The notes: generated by a model not told the origin, from the letters alone. A stretch of 64,000 bases of DNA from Streptococcus sp. 29892 (GCF_032594935.1 NZ_CP118734.1:958001-1022000), one strand, 5' to 3'; numbered from the stretch's first letter, positions 48,924 to 57,382 are shown. Made by a program: numbers and translations.

Positions 48924-49826
48924 TTAAGCTCTAATGAAGAGATATTTGAATTTTAGAAATATTTTAAAGGCTGAATATCCTAATAGGGACACCATCCAAT
49001 AAAGTATTGGAACTGGTCTCGGGCTAATTAGAATGGATTTTCGGAGATGCTTGCGAGTTTGTTTGATATTTTCCAATTTAAAGTATCGCATAGCTAGATA
49101 GTACTCATGATAGGCTTTCAATTCTTTTGGTTGAATCAATTGTAGTTGCTCGTTGATCAAGGTCGCTCTTTTTGAAACGATAGTGTAGCCTTGTATGACC
49201 TTATTGGCATTTTTAGAGATACTATCTGTTTGAACTTCGTAGATGACAAGATCTTCTTCGATTTTGTATCCCTTACTAATCTGTAATAATTTCAGAAAAA
49301 GGTCCCAGTCTTGACAGCTGAGAAGTTCCTGATCTAGCCCACTAACTTGGAGGAAGAGAGTTTTTCGAACCATTAAGGTAGAAAAACCACCAAGATCATT
49401 TTGTCTTAGTGTTCCTTGAATGGGGATGATCCCCCCAGGTAGCTTATGGATCGCTTTGGCCCCAAAACCAGTCACTACAAAACCGATGTCTTTCTGTTCT
49501 TGCAGGATATTCATTTGTTTTTCAAGTTTCGTAGGTAGAAAGAAGTCATCTGAATCGAGAAATGCTATGAAGTCACCTTTGGCATGATCGACACCGATAT
49601 TACGACAAGCATTGGCACCACTATTCTTCTCCAGAGCGATGAGTCTTATATTATTTTGATTAGCTTGTAAAGCTTGGATAGTGTTGATAGAGTAATCTGT
49701 TGAACAATCATCTACAATAATGATTTCAACTGTGGAATAGGTTTGTTGATTTACACTATCAATGACTTTTTCAATCATATGACCACGATTATAGTTTGGA
49801 ATAACGACGGATATTAATGGATTCAT
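48924..49826 (-). CDS. Glycosyltransferase family 2
   Basis: 300 aa. GT-A motifs: ISVVIPNYNRGHMIEKVIDS, IIVDDCSTDYS, FLDSDDFFLPTKLE, and DWDLFLKLL as the distal acidic motif. A hydrophobic C-terminal segment (about 275-298) may tether it to the membrane. Divergent from the next glycosyltransferase, 84 bp apart. Confidence 0.85.
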   Translation of the reverse strand: MNPLISVVIPNYNRGHMIEKVIDSVNQQTYSTVEIIIVDDCSTDYSINTIQALQANQNNIRLIALEKNSGANACRNIGVDHAKGDFIAFLDSDDFFLPTKLEKQMNILQEQKDIGFVVTGFGAKAIHKLPGGIIPIQGTLRQNDLGGFSTLMVRKTLFLQVSGLDQELLSCQDWDLFLKLLQISKGYKIEEDLVIYEVQTDSISKNANKVIQGYTIVSKRATLINEQLQLIQPKELKAYHEYYLAMRYFKLENIKQTRKHLRKSILISPRPVPILYWMVSLLGYSAFKIFLKFKYLFIRA

Positions 49827-49910
49827 CTTATCTTCTTTCTAATTCAGTTCGAACTTTATCTTACTACATATTTAATTATTTTTCAAATAATACTCTATAA
49901 AGGATTTAGA

Positions 49911-50681
49911 ATGACCAAAATAAAAGAAATGCCACTTGTTAGTGTTATTATTCCTATGTATAATGCGGCGCAGTTTATTCAAGAGACTATTCAGTCAGTG
50001 CTTGCACAAACCTATCAAGCATTTGAGATTCTTGTAGTAGATGATCAATCTAACGATAATTCTATGGCGATTGTACAGTCATTAATGGGTAAAGATAATC
50101 GCATTACTCTGCTACAAAATAAGGTCAATGCTGGTGTTGCTGTAGCCAGAAATGCTGGAGTAGCAAAAGCGCGTGGTCGTTTTATTAGTTTTCTTGATGC
50201 AGACGATCTCTGGTTACCAGATAAATTAGAGACACAAGTGAAGTTTATGTTAGAGAATGCCTATGCCTTTACATTTACTTCCTACCAGTTTGCTAATGAA
50301 AAGGGTGTTGCAATAAAATCACCTATTCATGTGCCTGGTCGATTAACTTATAAAGAAGCTCTGAGGAAGCATACTATTTGGACTTCTACAGTTATGTTGG
50401 ACTTAGAACAGTTAACTAAACAACAAATTGAGATGCCCGATGTGCGCAGGGGACAAGACACTGCAACATGGTGGAAAATTTTAAAAGTGACAGACTATGC
50501 ATACAGCATTGATGAGGTTCTATCATTGTATAGAAGGACCTCTGACTCCCTGTCAGCAAATAAATTTGCGGCTATTAGGAGAACCTGGAATCTATTCAGA
50601 AATGTTGAAGGACTATCATTTTGGGAGACCATTCTACCGTTTTGCAGCTATGCCTACAACGCAATTAAAAGAAGAATATGA
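49911..50681 (+). CDS. Glycosyltransferase family 2
   Basis: 256 aa. VSVIIPMYNAAQFIQETIQS, VVDDQSNDNS, FLDADDLWLPDKLE and GQDTATWWKIL are the GT2 motifs; similar to TuaG/teichuronic-type transferases of streptococcal capsule loci. First gene of a plus-strand run of three (15-bp and 8-bp gaps) ending with the initiating transferase. Confidence 0.85.
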   Translation: MTKIKEMPLVSVIIPMYNAAQFIQETIQSVLAQTYQAFEILVVDDQSNDNSMAIVQSLMGKDNRITLLQNKVNAGVAVARNAGVAKARGRFISFLDADDLWLPDKLETQVKFMLENAYAFTFTSYQFANEKGVAIKSPIHVPGRLTYKEALRKHTIWTSTVMLDLEQLTKQQIEMPDVRRGQDTATWWKILKVTDYAYSIDEVLSLYRRTSDSLSANKFAAIRRTWNLFRNVEGLSFWETILPFCSYAYNAIKRRI

Positions 50682-50695
50682 GATAAGGAGAACTT

Positions 50696-51511
50696 ATGGT
50701 TGTACTTGTTGCGACATTGGATCATGAAAATGTCGATCAGCTGTTAGAAGAAATGAATTTGCAAACAGTTGAGACTATCGTAATCAATCAATCTCGTTCA
50801 GCTAGGGAAGAGACAATTGTCGAACAAAGAGAGCATGCAACCATTGTTCATAGTTGTGATCTTGGTTTAAGTGCTAGTCGAAATGAGGCACTATCTTATG
50901 CGGGAAGTGATGATATTTGTCAAGTTGCAGATGATGATTTGGTGTTTGTAGACAATTATCAAGAAATTGTGAACAAAGCCTATCATGAGTATCCAGATGC
51001 TGATATTATCATTTTTTATGTTGATTTTGAAAATCATGCTATAAAAAGACCTAAACTTTCTCAAGGCGAAATGTCTTATCTAGATGCCATGCGAGCTTCA
51101 TCTGTTCAGATTAGCTTCAAAAAATCTAGTTTGGACAAGGTTGGTATATTGTTTGATGAGCGATTTGGAATAGGTGCTCAATATGGATCAGGGGAAGAGA
51201 CAATTTTGTTGTTTGATGCCCTTAGGAAAGGCCTTAAACTCTATAGTTACCCAGAAAAAATTGCCAGCCTAAAGGAGAGGGAATCACATTGGGATCGTTC
51301 CAACACACCCGAAAATTGCCGAAAACGCGGTGCAATTTACAAACGTATGTCTCCTAACTGGTATTGGCTGCTCATTTTTCAATTCGCTATTCGTAAACGT
51401 AAATTGATGTTGCCAGAAATTTCTATGTTTCAAAACATGAAATATATGCTGCAAGGTGCAAAAGATTTTCGAAATTTCGATAAATTTAACCCTTTAAGAG
51501 GGGCAGATTAG
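50696..51511 (+). CDS. Glycosyltransferase-like protein (GT2 fold)
   Basis: 271 aa. The N-terminus VVLVATLDHENVDQLLEEMN, LGLSASRNEAL and the acidic motif QVADDDLVFVDNY (near residue 77) indicate a GT-A fold, related to capsular transferases of the family that includes streptococcal galactosyltransferase-like proteins. GSGEETILLFDAL is the second acidic motif. Exact activity unknown. AAGGAG precedes the ATG. Confidence 0.75.
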   Translation: MVVLVATLDHENVDQLLEEMNLQTVETIVINQSRSAREETIVEQREHATIVHSCDLGLSASRNEALSYAGSDDICQVADDDLVFVDNYQEIVNKAYHEYPDADIIIFYVDFENHAIKRPKLSQGEMSYLDAMRASSVQISFKKSSLDKVGILFDERFGIGAQYGSGEETILLFDALRKGLKLYSYPEKIASLKERESHWDRSNTPENCRKRGAIYKRMSPNWYWLLIFQFAIRKRKLMLPEISMFQNMKYMLQGAKDFRNFDKFNPLRGAD

Positions 51512-51519
51512 TTTAAAAG

Positions 51520-53010
51520 ATGATAAAATTTAGAAATAATAGTCAGAAGTCAAACTTCAAATTCAAAACAAAGCAAAATAATCGATATGTTCCTTTGCAC
51601 AAAAATTATGGGGGGGGGACGTTATCAATGCTAGAAAAAAATAGCTTTTGGTCTAATATCATTTATACGTTAGAGGCCGCTTTGATGTTAGTTGCTGTCT
51701 ACATAGTCCTTAAACCGAATCATTCATTTGATCTATCACCCGAAGGATTAGAACACTTTATTACCGTTGTTCCGTGGCTCATCCTAACTTATGTTTTGAT
51801 CAATAATGCCTTTGATACCAATGTTTATTATAATCAAACCAAGTCGAATATTTTATTTAATACATTCATCGTTCAATTTATCTTCTCCATAATTCTATGT
51901 GTTATCTGTACTATTTATATTGAGCATTTTTTCTTCGATATTGGTTTTATTTTTGCTTATTTCATTTTCGGGGTGATTATATCTTCTATCATCCATGTCG
52001 GGATATTTACTTATTTTTCAAAAATTGTAGATACAAGACGTGTCTTAATTATTGGGAAACCTAAGGCAGTTTATTTGGCACTAGAAAATTTTGAACGATC
52101 TAGTGAATCTCTCCATAGAGTAACTCATGTTGTGATGGGAAATTACTTAGAAAATTTAAAAAAGGTCGCTGAAGAAGTAGATGTAATTTTTATTGCAGGT
52201 GTAGTTGATCCGATATTAACCCAGGAAATATACAACTATCTCATTCGCAAAGACAAGATGATTTATCTAACATCTACTGTAGAGAATTCGGTGTCGATCA
52301 ATGCCCATTTACTTAATATTTCAGATGAGAGTATCATTCAAGTTTCTCCCTATTATTTGACGAGAGAGCAAGCTGCTGTTAAGCGTGTAATGGATATTGT
52401 TATTTCAATCATTATGCTCGTTTTGTTCTCACCAGTGATTTTCCTGACAGTGATTGCTCTGAGAGTAGAAAGTAAGGGACCGGTTTTTTACAAACAAGAA
52501 CGGGTTACTCTTGGGAATCGAGTATTCCAAATTTTGAAATTCCGCTCTATGGTTGTTGATGCAGAAGAGAAGACAGGACCAGTATTGGCTAAGAAGAATG
52601 ATAGCCGAGTTACAAAAGTTGGTCAATTCATTCGAGCAACTAGAATAGATGAAATCCCACAATTGATAAATGTATTGAAGGGCGAAATGTCTATTATCGG
52701 ACCTAGACCCGAACGCCCGAATTTTGTAGATACTTTCTCGGCAACAAATCCATTTTATCATTTGAGACACAATGTCCGAGCAGGAATAACAGGCTATGCT
52801 CAAGTATATGGAAAATACACATCAAATTTTGAAAGTAAATTAAAGTTTGATTTACTTTATATAAAAAAATATAGTTTCTTACTGGATATAAAATTGTTGC
52901 TAAAGACAATTCTTACGGTCTTTAACAAATTAAGCTCACAAGGCGAGAGTAATGAGAAGCAAGATGGACATACTAGATCGATCGATGAATCTATTACGAT
53001 TTTAAAGTAG
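51520..53010 (+). CDS. Initiating polyprenyl-phosphate sugar phosphotransferase
   Basis: 496 aa from ATG 51520, or 460 aa from ATG 51628. Four N-terminal membrane helices, a nucleotide-binding-like central domain, a fifth helix (about 293-315), and the C-terminal Bac_transf domain (KFRSMVVDAEEKTGPVLA, RATRIDEIPQLINVLKGEMS, GPRPERP). It puts the first sugar-phosphate on undecaprenyl phosphate (WchA/CpsE class). A run of nine G lies at 51610-51618: inside codons 31-33 of the long form, or in the Shine-Dalgarno position of the short form. Confidence 0.85.
   Translation: MIKFRNNSQKSNFKFKTKQNNRYVPLHKNYGGGTLSMLEKNSFWSNIIYTLEAALMLVAVYIVLKPNHSFDLSPEGLEHFITVVPWLILTYVLINNAFDTNVYYNQTKSNILFNTFIVQFIFSIILCVICTIYIEHFFFDIGFIFAYFIFGVIISSIIHVGIFTYFSKIVDTRRVLIIGKPKAVYLALENFERSSESLHRVTHVVMGNYLENLKKVAEEVDVIFIAGVVDPILTQEIYNYLIRKDKMIYLTSTVENSVSINAHLLNISDESIIQVSPYYLTREQAAVKRVMDIVISIIMLVLFSPVIFLTVIALRVESKGPVFYKQERVTLGNRVFQILKFRSMVVDAEEKTGPVLAKKNDSRVTKVGQFIRATRIDEIPQLINVLKGEMSIIGPRPERPNFVDTFSATNPFYHLRHNVRAGITGYAQVYGKYTSNFESKLKFDLLYIKKYSFLLDIKLLLKTILTVFNKLSSQGESNEKQDGHTRSIDESITILK
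51610..51618. repeat. Nine-G homopolymer tract
   Basis: G9 in a low-GC context, at the 5' end of the initiating transferase gene. With nine G the long frame from 51520 is open. A gain or loss of one G would shift it, while the short form from 51628 would only see altered Shine-Dalgarno strength or spacing. Confidence 0.85.
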
Positions 53011-53027
53011 AAATGTAATAATAGCTA

Positions 53028-53064
53028 GGTAGCAGCTTTGACTTGCAAGCTGTTACCTTTTTTT
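53028..53064 (+). terminator. Terminator closing the polysaccharide locus
   Basis: GGTAGCAGCTT (53028-53038) pairs with AAGCTGTTACC (53047-53057) with one G-T pair, then TTTTTTT. Confidence 0.88.
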
Positions 53065-53104
53065 GTAAAATGATGGAAGTAGTTTGAATCTATAGGAGGA
53101 TATT

Positions 53105-53338
53105 ATGACAAAAAAAGATAGAAAAATTGAAATTCAAATTGAAGATAGCAAGGTGATCGTAAATGGACAAACTTATCCTGGCTATCAATTAACTATCGGA
53201 AAAAAGTTGATTGGTGAGATTGCAGAATTGGCAGAAAATAATTTTGCTGTGGTAAAAAATGGAAATGCCGAAAGCTTTTATAAACAATTAGAAAAAGCAG
53301 TCGGAAATATCATAGAAAATTATAATTTAAGTCACTAA
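53105..53338 (+). CDS. DUF2969 family protein
   Basis: 77 aa, acidic-basic mixed, no membrane segment. TKKDRKIEIQIEDSKVIVNG and the C-terminal helix match the DUF2969 family of streptococci and lactobacilli. Function unknown. TAGGAGGATATT precedes the ATG. It marks the right edge of the polysaccharide locus. Confidence 0.8.
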   Translation: MTKKDRKIEIQIEDSKVIVNGQTYPGYQLTIGKKLIGEIAELAENNFAVVKNGNAESFYKQLEKAVGNIIENYNLSH

Positions 53339-53343
53339 AAGGC

Positions 53344-53372
53344 TTGAAATAGTCACTATTTTATGTTAGAAT
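53344..53372 (+). promoter_or_regulatory. tRNA-Tyr promoter
   Basis: TTGAAA (53344-53349), 17-bp spacer, TAGAAT (53367-53372) with TGT extension. The spacer and -10 also form a perfect 10-bp inverted repeat, AGTCACTATT/AATAGTGACT (53351-53379), which may terminate DUF2969 transcription. Confidence 0.8.
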
Positions 53373-53390
53373 AGTGACTGTTGGTGCTAT

Positions 53391-53471
53391 GGAAAGATAG
53401 CGAAGAGGCTAAACGAGGCGGACTGTAAATCCGCTCCTTCGGGTTCGGGGGTTCAAATCCCTCTCTTTCCA
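53391..53471 (+). tRNA. tRNA-Tyr (GTA)
   Basis: 81 nt, class II tRNA with a long variable arm. Acceptor GGAAAGA pairs with TCTTTCC; anticodon loop CTGTAAA gives GTA; T-arm GGGGGTTCAAATCCC. CCA is not encoded. Confidence 0.95.
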
Positions 53472-53640
53472 TTGAACAGGATACAAAGGACGTTAAGAAA
53501 TCCGTATGAAAATAGGAAACTGACGCAGTGTGCCACACACAAGGAAGTTTATCTTTTTCATTAGGATCTTAGTCCGTGTTCAACTAAGATACGAAGCCCT
53601 TAAAAACGCTCAGTGTTTAGAATGAATTGTATCTATATTT
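53472..53640. other. Spacer between tRNA-Tyr and tRNA-Gln
   Basis: 169 bp without an open frame. Holds the hairpin ATCTTAGT (53566-53573) / ACTAAGAT (53583-53590). No T run follows, so the two tRNAs may be one transcript. The spacer is unusually long for a streptococcal tRNA pair. Confidence 0.4.
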
Positions 53641-53712
53641 TGGGGTATCGCCAAGCGGTAAGGCAAGGGACTTTGACTCCCTCATGCGTTGGTTCGAATC
53701 CAGCTACCCCAG
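53641..53712 (+). tRNA. tRNA-Gln (TTG)
   Basis: 72 nt. Acceptor TGGGGTA pairs with TACCCCA; anticodon loop CTTTGAC gives TTG; T-arm loop TTCGAAT. Discriminator G. Confidence 0.95.
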
Positions 53713-53835
53713 TCAAGGTACTAGATAAAGTCTAGTTCGTCAAAGATGTCTAATTGTTGTTGTCCTTGCGTGTGCCTTAAATAAAATATATTTTATGTTG
53801 GGTCGAAAGACCTGATTGTCGGAGGTTTTTTTATA
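53713..53835 (+). promoter_or_regulatory. rpsA leader region
   Basis: 123 bp containing a GNRA-capped hairpin GGTC-GAAA-GACC (53801-53812) 9 nt before the GGAGG of rpsA. It could tune rpsA translation (autogenous control by S1 is known in enterobacteria, not shown here). No clear promoter seen. Confidence 0.35.
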
Positions 53836-55041
53836 ATGAACGAATTTGAAGATTTGTTGAACAGTGTAAGTGAAGTTACACCTGGTGATGTGGTAACTGC
53901 AGAAGTATTGACAGTTGATGCTGGTCAAGCTAACGTAGCTATTTCAGGTACTGGTGTAGAAGGCGTATTGACTCTTCGTGAGTTGACAAACGACCGTGAT
54001 GCTGACATCAACGACCTTGTTAAAGTTGGTGAAACGCTTGAGTTGCTTGTACTTCGCCAAGTTGTTGGTAAAGATACAGACACTGTTACATATCTTGTAT
54101 CTAAAAAACGTTTGGAAGCACGCAAAGCATGGGACAAACTTGTTGGTCGTGAAGAAGAAGTTGTTACAGTTAAAGTAACTCGCGCTGTTAAAGGTGGTCT
54201 TGCAGTTGAATTTGAAGGTCTTCGTGGATTTATCCCAGCTTCAATGATCGACAGCCGTTTCACTCGTAACACTGAGCGTTTCGTAGGTCAAGAATTTGAT
54301 GCTAAAATCAAAGAAGTTGATCCAGCTGAGAACCGCTTCATCTTGTCACGTCGTGAAGTTGTTGAAGCTGCAGCAGCGTCAGCACGTGCAGAAGTATTCG
54401 GTAAATTGGCAGTTGGTGAAGTTGTAACTGGTAAAGTTGCACGTATCACAAGCTTCGGTGCCTTCATCGACCTTGGTGGTGTTGATGGTTTGGTTCACTT
54501 GACTGAATTGTCACACGAGCGTAACGTATCTCCTAAATCAGCTGTAACTGTTGGTGAAGAAGTAGAAGTTAAAGTTCTTGCAATCGACGAAGTCGAAGGT
54601 CGCGTATCATTGTCATTGAAAGCTACACAGCCTGGTCCATGGGATGGCGTTGAGCAAAAATTGGCAGCTGGCGACGTGATCGAAGGTAAAGTAAAACGTT
54701 TGACTGACTTCGGTGCATTTGTTGAAGTATTGCCAGGTATCGATGGTTTGGTACACATTTCACAAATTTCACACAAACGTGTTGAAAATCCAAAAGATGC
54801 TTTGTCAGTAGGTCAAGAAGTAACTGTTAAAGTTCTTGAAGTAAATGCAGCTGATGAGCGTGTATCACTTTCTATCAAAGCTTTGGAAGAGCGTCCAGCA
54901 GCTGCTGAAGGCGAAGAAAAAGCTGAAAAACGTGCTCCACGTCCACGTCGTCAAAAACGTGAAGAAAAACGTGATTACGAATTGCCAGAAACACAATCTG
55001 GTTTCTCAATGGCTGACCTTTTCGGTGACATTGAATTGTAA
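53836..55041 (+). CDS. rpsA: 30S ribosomal protein S1
   Basis: 401 aa with four S1/OB repeats (about 15-85, 105-170, 190-260, 275-345), the short form typical of low-GC Gram-positives. Motifs such as [20 protein letters not shown] and [19 protein letters not shown] recur. The tail is charged ([20 protein letters not shown]). Codon use is strongly biased, as expected for a highly expressed gene. Confidence 0.96.
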   Translation: MNEFEDLLNSVSEVTPGDVVTAEVLTVDAGQANVAISGTGVEGVLTLRELTNDRDADINDLVKVGETLELLVLRQVVGKDTDTVTYLVSKKRLEARKAWDKLVGREEEVVTVKVTRAVKGGLAVEFEGLRGFIPASMIDSRFTRNTERFVGQEFDAKIKEVDPAENRFILSRREVVEAAAASARAEVFGKLAVGEVVTGKVARITSFGAFIDLGGVDGLVHLTELSHERNVSPKSAVTVGEEVEVKVLAIDEVEGRVSLSLKATQPGPWDGVEQKLAAGDVIEGKVKRLTDFGAFVEVLPGIDGLVHISQISHKRVENPKDALSVGQEVTVKVLEVNAADERVSLSIKALEERPAAAEGEEKAEKRAPRPRRQKREEKRDYELPETQSGFSMADLFGDIEL

Positions 55042-55050
55042 TTCATATAA

Positions 55051-55074
55051 AAACTTGCCTTGTGCAAGTTTTTC
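55051..55074 (+). terminator. Terminator after rpsA
   Basis: AAACTTGC (55051-55058) pairs with GCAAGTTT (55064-55071), then TT; only 4 nt before tRNA-Arg. Confidence 0.75.
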
Positions 55075-55078
55075 CTTT

Positions 55079-55150
55079 CCACCCTTAGTGTAATGGATAT
55101 CACGTAAGATTCCGGTTCTTGAGATGGGGGTTCGATTCCCTCAGGGTGGA
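55079..55150 (+). tRNA. tRNA-Arg (CCG)
   Basis: 72 nt. Acceptor CCACCCT pairs with AGGGTGG, discriminator A; anticodon stem TAAGA/TCTTG around loop TTCCGGT gives CCG; T-arm GGGGGTTCGATTCCCTC. The tRNA begins 4 nt after the rpsA terminator with no promoter of its own in between. Confidence 0.9.
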
Positions 55151-55158
55151 TAAGTTTT

Positions 55159-55183
55159 AAGCCTGAATGAACAGGCTTTTTTG
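55159..55183 (+). terminator. Terminator after tRNA-Arg
   Basis: AAGCCTG, loop AATGAA, CAGGCTT, then TTTT. Confidence 0.88.
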
Positions 55184-55208
55184 TTTTATTAATTACGGAG
55201 GTTGTGAG

Positions 55209-56237
55209 ATGTTACATTTTGAAAATGATTACAACAAAGGTGCTCACCCAGTCCTGCTTGAAGCCTTGGTTGCTAGCAACCAAGAAGGTTTATCTGGCTA
55301 TGGAACGGATAAATATACCCAATCTGCTATCGAAAAAATTAGACTTGCGACTAACTGTCCTCACGCACAGGTTACTTTTTTTGCAGGTGGTACGCAGACC
55401 AATCAAATCCTTATTTCTTCAATGTTAGCTTCTTATGAGGGTGTGATTGCCGCAGATACAGGCCATATTTCTACACATGAGGCTGGCGCCATTGAATTTT
55501 CTGGACACAAGGTGTTGACACTGCCGCATCATGAAGGGAAAATAACGGCAAGTGAGGTTGATAACTTCATCAAGGATTTCTATGCCGATGCTAATCATGC
55601 CCATATGGTTCATCCAGGTATGGTTTATATTTCCCACCCGACTGAATATGGTACACTTTATAGCAAATCAGAGATGGAAGACTTGTCCCAAGTTTGCCGG
55701 CAGCACAATATTCCGCTCTTTTTAGACGGTGCTCGCTTGGGTTATGGTCTTGCTGCACGCGATACGGATCTTGATTTGCAGGCCATAGCAGAGCTGACAG
55801 ATGTCTTCTACATCGGAGGGACAAAACTTGGTGCCTTGTTGGGAGAAGCTCTTGTATTTACAAAGAATAATCAGCCAAAGAATTTTGTATCTATTGTCAA
55901 ACATCACGGTGCCTTGTTAGCTAAGGGACGATTGATTGGGGTCCAGTTTGATCGATTGTTCACTGATGACTTGTATCTTGAATTGGGGCGTCATGCTATC
56001 TCAATGGCAGAGCAACTCACACAGATTTTGGAAGATAAAGGATTTCAATTCTACTTCAAATCACCAACCAATCAGCAGTTTGTCATCGTCAAAAATGAAG
56101 AGTTGCCAAAACTGACTGAAGCAGGAATTGTTTACAGTTTCTGGGAAAAATACGATAATAACCAAAGTATCATCCGCTTTGCAACCAGCTGGTCAACCAG
56201 TCAAGAGGATATAGATGAATTAAGAAAAATACTTTAG
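55209..56237 (+). CDS. Low-specificity L-threonine aldolase family enzyme
   Basis: 342 aa, PLP-dependent fold type I (beta-eliminating lyase family). Cleaves threonine to glycine and acetaldehyde in characterised members. LFLDGARLGYGLAA holds the PLP-binding Asp and FYIGGTKLGALLGE the Schiff-base Lys (near residue 205). ATG 55209 has GGAGG 7 nt upstream; the longer frame from 55167 runs through the tRNA terminator. Confidence 0.9.
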   Translation: MLHFENDYNKGAHPVLLEALVASNQEGLSGYGTDKYTQSAIEKIRLATNCPHAQVTFFAGGTQTNQILISSMLASYEGVIAADTGHISTHEAGAIEFSGHKVLTLPHHEGKITASEVDNFIKDFYADANHAHMVHPGMVYISHPTEYGTLYSKSEMEDLSQVCRQHNIPLFLDGARLGYGLAARDTDLDLQAIAELTDVFYIGGTKLGALLGEALVFTKNNQPKNFVSIVKHHGALLAKGRLIGVQFDRLFTDDLYLELGRHAISMAEQLTQILEDKGFQFYFKSPTNQQFVIVKNEELPKLTEAGIVYSFWEKYDNNQSIIRFATSWSTSQEDIDELRKIL

Positions 56238-56243
56238 AAAGCT

Positions 56244-56428
56244 AAAAAGAGGCTGGGACAAAAGTCCTGGCCTCACTGTTTTTTCTAAATAGTTAAACTT
56301 GATGCAGTGGTTGAGTGGGCTCTAATTCGCTGATGTTATCAGCTTTTATAGCCCTACTCAACTGTGCAGAGCTGGGCTAACGGCTCATCGAACCCTTCGG
56401 GTTACCGATTTTTGTCCCACTCTCTTTT
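56244..56428. repeat. Terminal-inverted-repeat element, copy 2
   Basis: Ends AAAAAGAGGCTGGGAC and GTCCCACTCTCTTTT pair at about 14 of 15 positions. The interior folds as nested hairpins: GTTGAGTGGGCT (56310-56321) with AGCCCTACTCAAC (56350-56362), inner GCTGAT/ATCAGC (56329-56343), and AACCC-TTC-GGGTT near 56396. Ends resemble the element at 14457-14616. The right end forms the last eight codons and stop of the membrane protein gene below. Confidence 0.7.
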
Positions 56429-56797
56429 CGTCTGTAAATAGTGATAGCGATAGACGGTATAGCGCTCAATAAGGCGGTAGCCTATTCCACCCAAAATAGC
56501 TTTGATGATAAAGACAAGGTGTTTTGATAGGGGTGCCTGGACAGTCAATCCGAAAAGGATACCCAAGATAATCCAAGCAAGTACCGCCCACCATAACTCT
56601 TTGAATGGAGTGTATTGTCCATCTCTTTCTTTGACTTCGTTCGATACTCTAACTGCACAGCTAGATAAGATAACTATGGGAAGAAGAGAATTGGTGTTAA
56701 ACGGTTCTGGTAAAAATGATGCTAGCAGGAAGATTTCAATGAATGAAAATAACAATAACCAAACTAAAATAGGTATTCTAAGAATAAAATATTTCAT
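56402..56797 (-). CDS. Small integral membrane protein, C-terminus supplied by a repeat
   Basis: 131 aa, about three to four membrane helices (8-28, 35-52, 68-86, 92-110). No family recognised. AGGAGG precedes the ATG. The last eight residues (KREWDKNR) and the TAA are encoded by the terminal repeat of the element at 56244-56428, so the original C-terminus was probably replaced when the element inserted. Confidence 0.7.
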   Translation of the reverse strand: MKYFILRIPILVWLLLFSFIEIFLLASFLPEPFNTNSLLPIVILSSCAVRVSNEVKERDGQYTPFKELWWAVLAWIILGILFGLTVQAPLSKHLVFIIKAILGGIGYRLIERYTVYRYHYLQTKREWDKNR

Positions 56798-56856
56798 ACA
56801 GCACCTCCTAGATTGAGTATATCAAACCAAGAGCAGTTGTGCAAATATTTATCTGG

Positions 56857-57270
56857 TTATTCTTGGGAAGAACTTGTGGATGCTTCAGTAGAGTTTTCTG
56901 TACTACTCGTTGTATCTGTTATACTTGTTTGGATTTCTTGACTAGATGAAGTTTCTGTAGTTGTTGACGAACTGCTGTGATCTACTGTAGAGCTAGTTTC
57001 AGTTTGGCTAGGAGCAGTCGTTTCAGTACTTGAACTTGTTGGTGCTTGTATATTGATGGTTGGGCTAACTGCTGAAGATGTATTAGTGTTAGTAGAACTG
57101 GATGAGCTTATCGAGCTACTAGGACTAGTACTGACTACTGTTGATTTTGCAGTGAAGGTATAAATGGTAATACAAGCAGTAATAATTCCTAAAATCGAAC
57201 CGATGAAGGTTAAAAACTTTTGTAGTTTTGTTAAGGCAGAACCATGTTCTTTTCTATTTGTTGATTTCAT
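56857..57270 (-). CDS. Ser/Thr-rich single-pass surface protein (DUF6556-like)
   Basis: 137 aa. A charged N-terminus (MKSTNRKEHGSALTKLQKFL), one membrane helix (about 18-41), then about 90 residues dominated by Ser and Thr that should lie outside the cell. It resembles the streptococcal DUF6556 group from memory. The low-complexity ectodomain is a possible O-glycosylation substrate. It reads in the same direction as the neighbouring membrane protein gene, 59 bp upstream of it. Confidence 0.65.
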   Translation of the reverse strand: MKSTNRKEHGSALTKLQKFLTFIGSILGIITACITIYTFTAKSTVVSTSPSSSISSSSSTNTNTSSAVSPTINIQAPTSSSTETTAPSQTETSSTVDHSSSSTTTETSSSQEIQTSITDTTSSTENSTEASTSSSQE

Positions 57271-57323
57271 GTGCTATCCTCCAAGTCCGTCATAAAAAAC
57301 CAAGTTTAAAACTATCTTAAAGA

Positions 57324-57353
57324 TTGGCGAAAGGCATGAAAACGTGATAAAAT
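57324..57353 (+). promoter_or_regulatory. Promoter of the cysteine desulfurase gene
   Basis: TTGGCG (57324-57329), 18-bp spacer, TAAAAT (57348-57353) with TGA extension. Confidence 0.65.
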
Positions 57354-57382
57354 AGGACTATTGCAAACAAAGGAATGAAGAA

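Noticed and set aside
53925..54272. 115-aa minus-strand frame within rpsA
   Set aside because: Antisense shadow of a strongly codon-biased gene.
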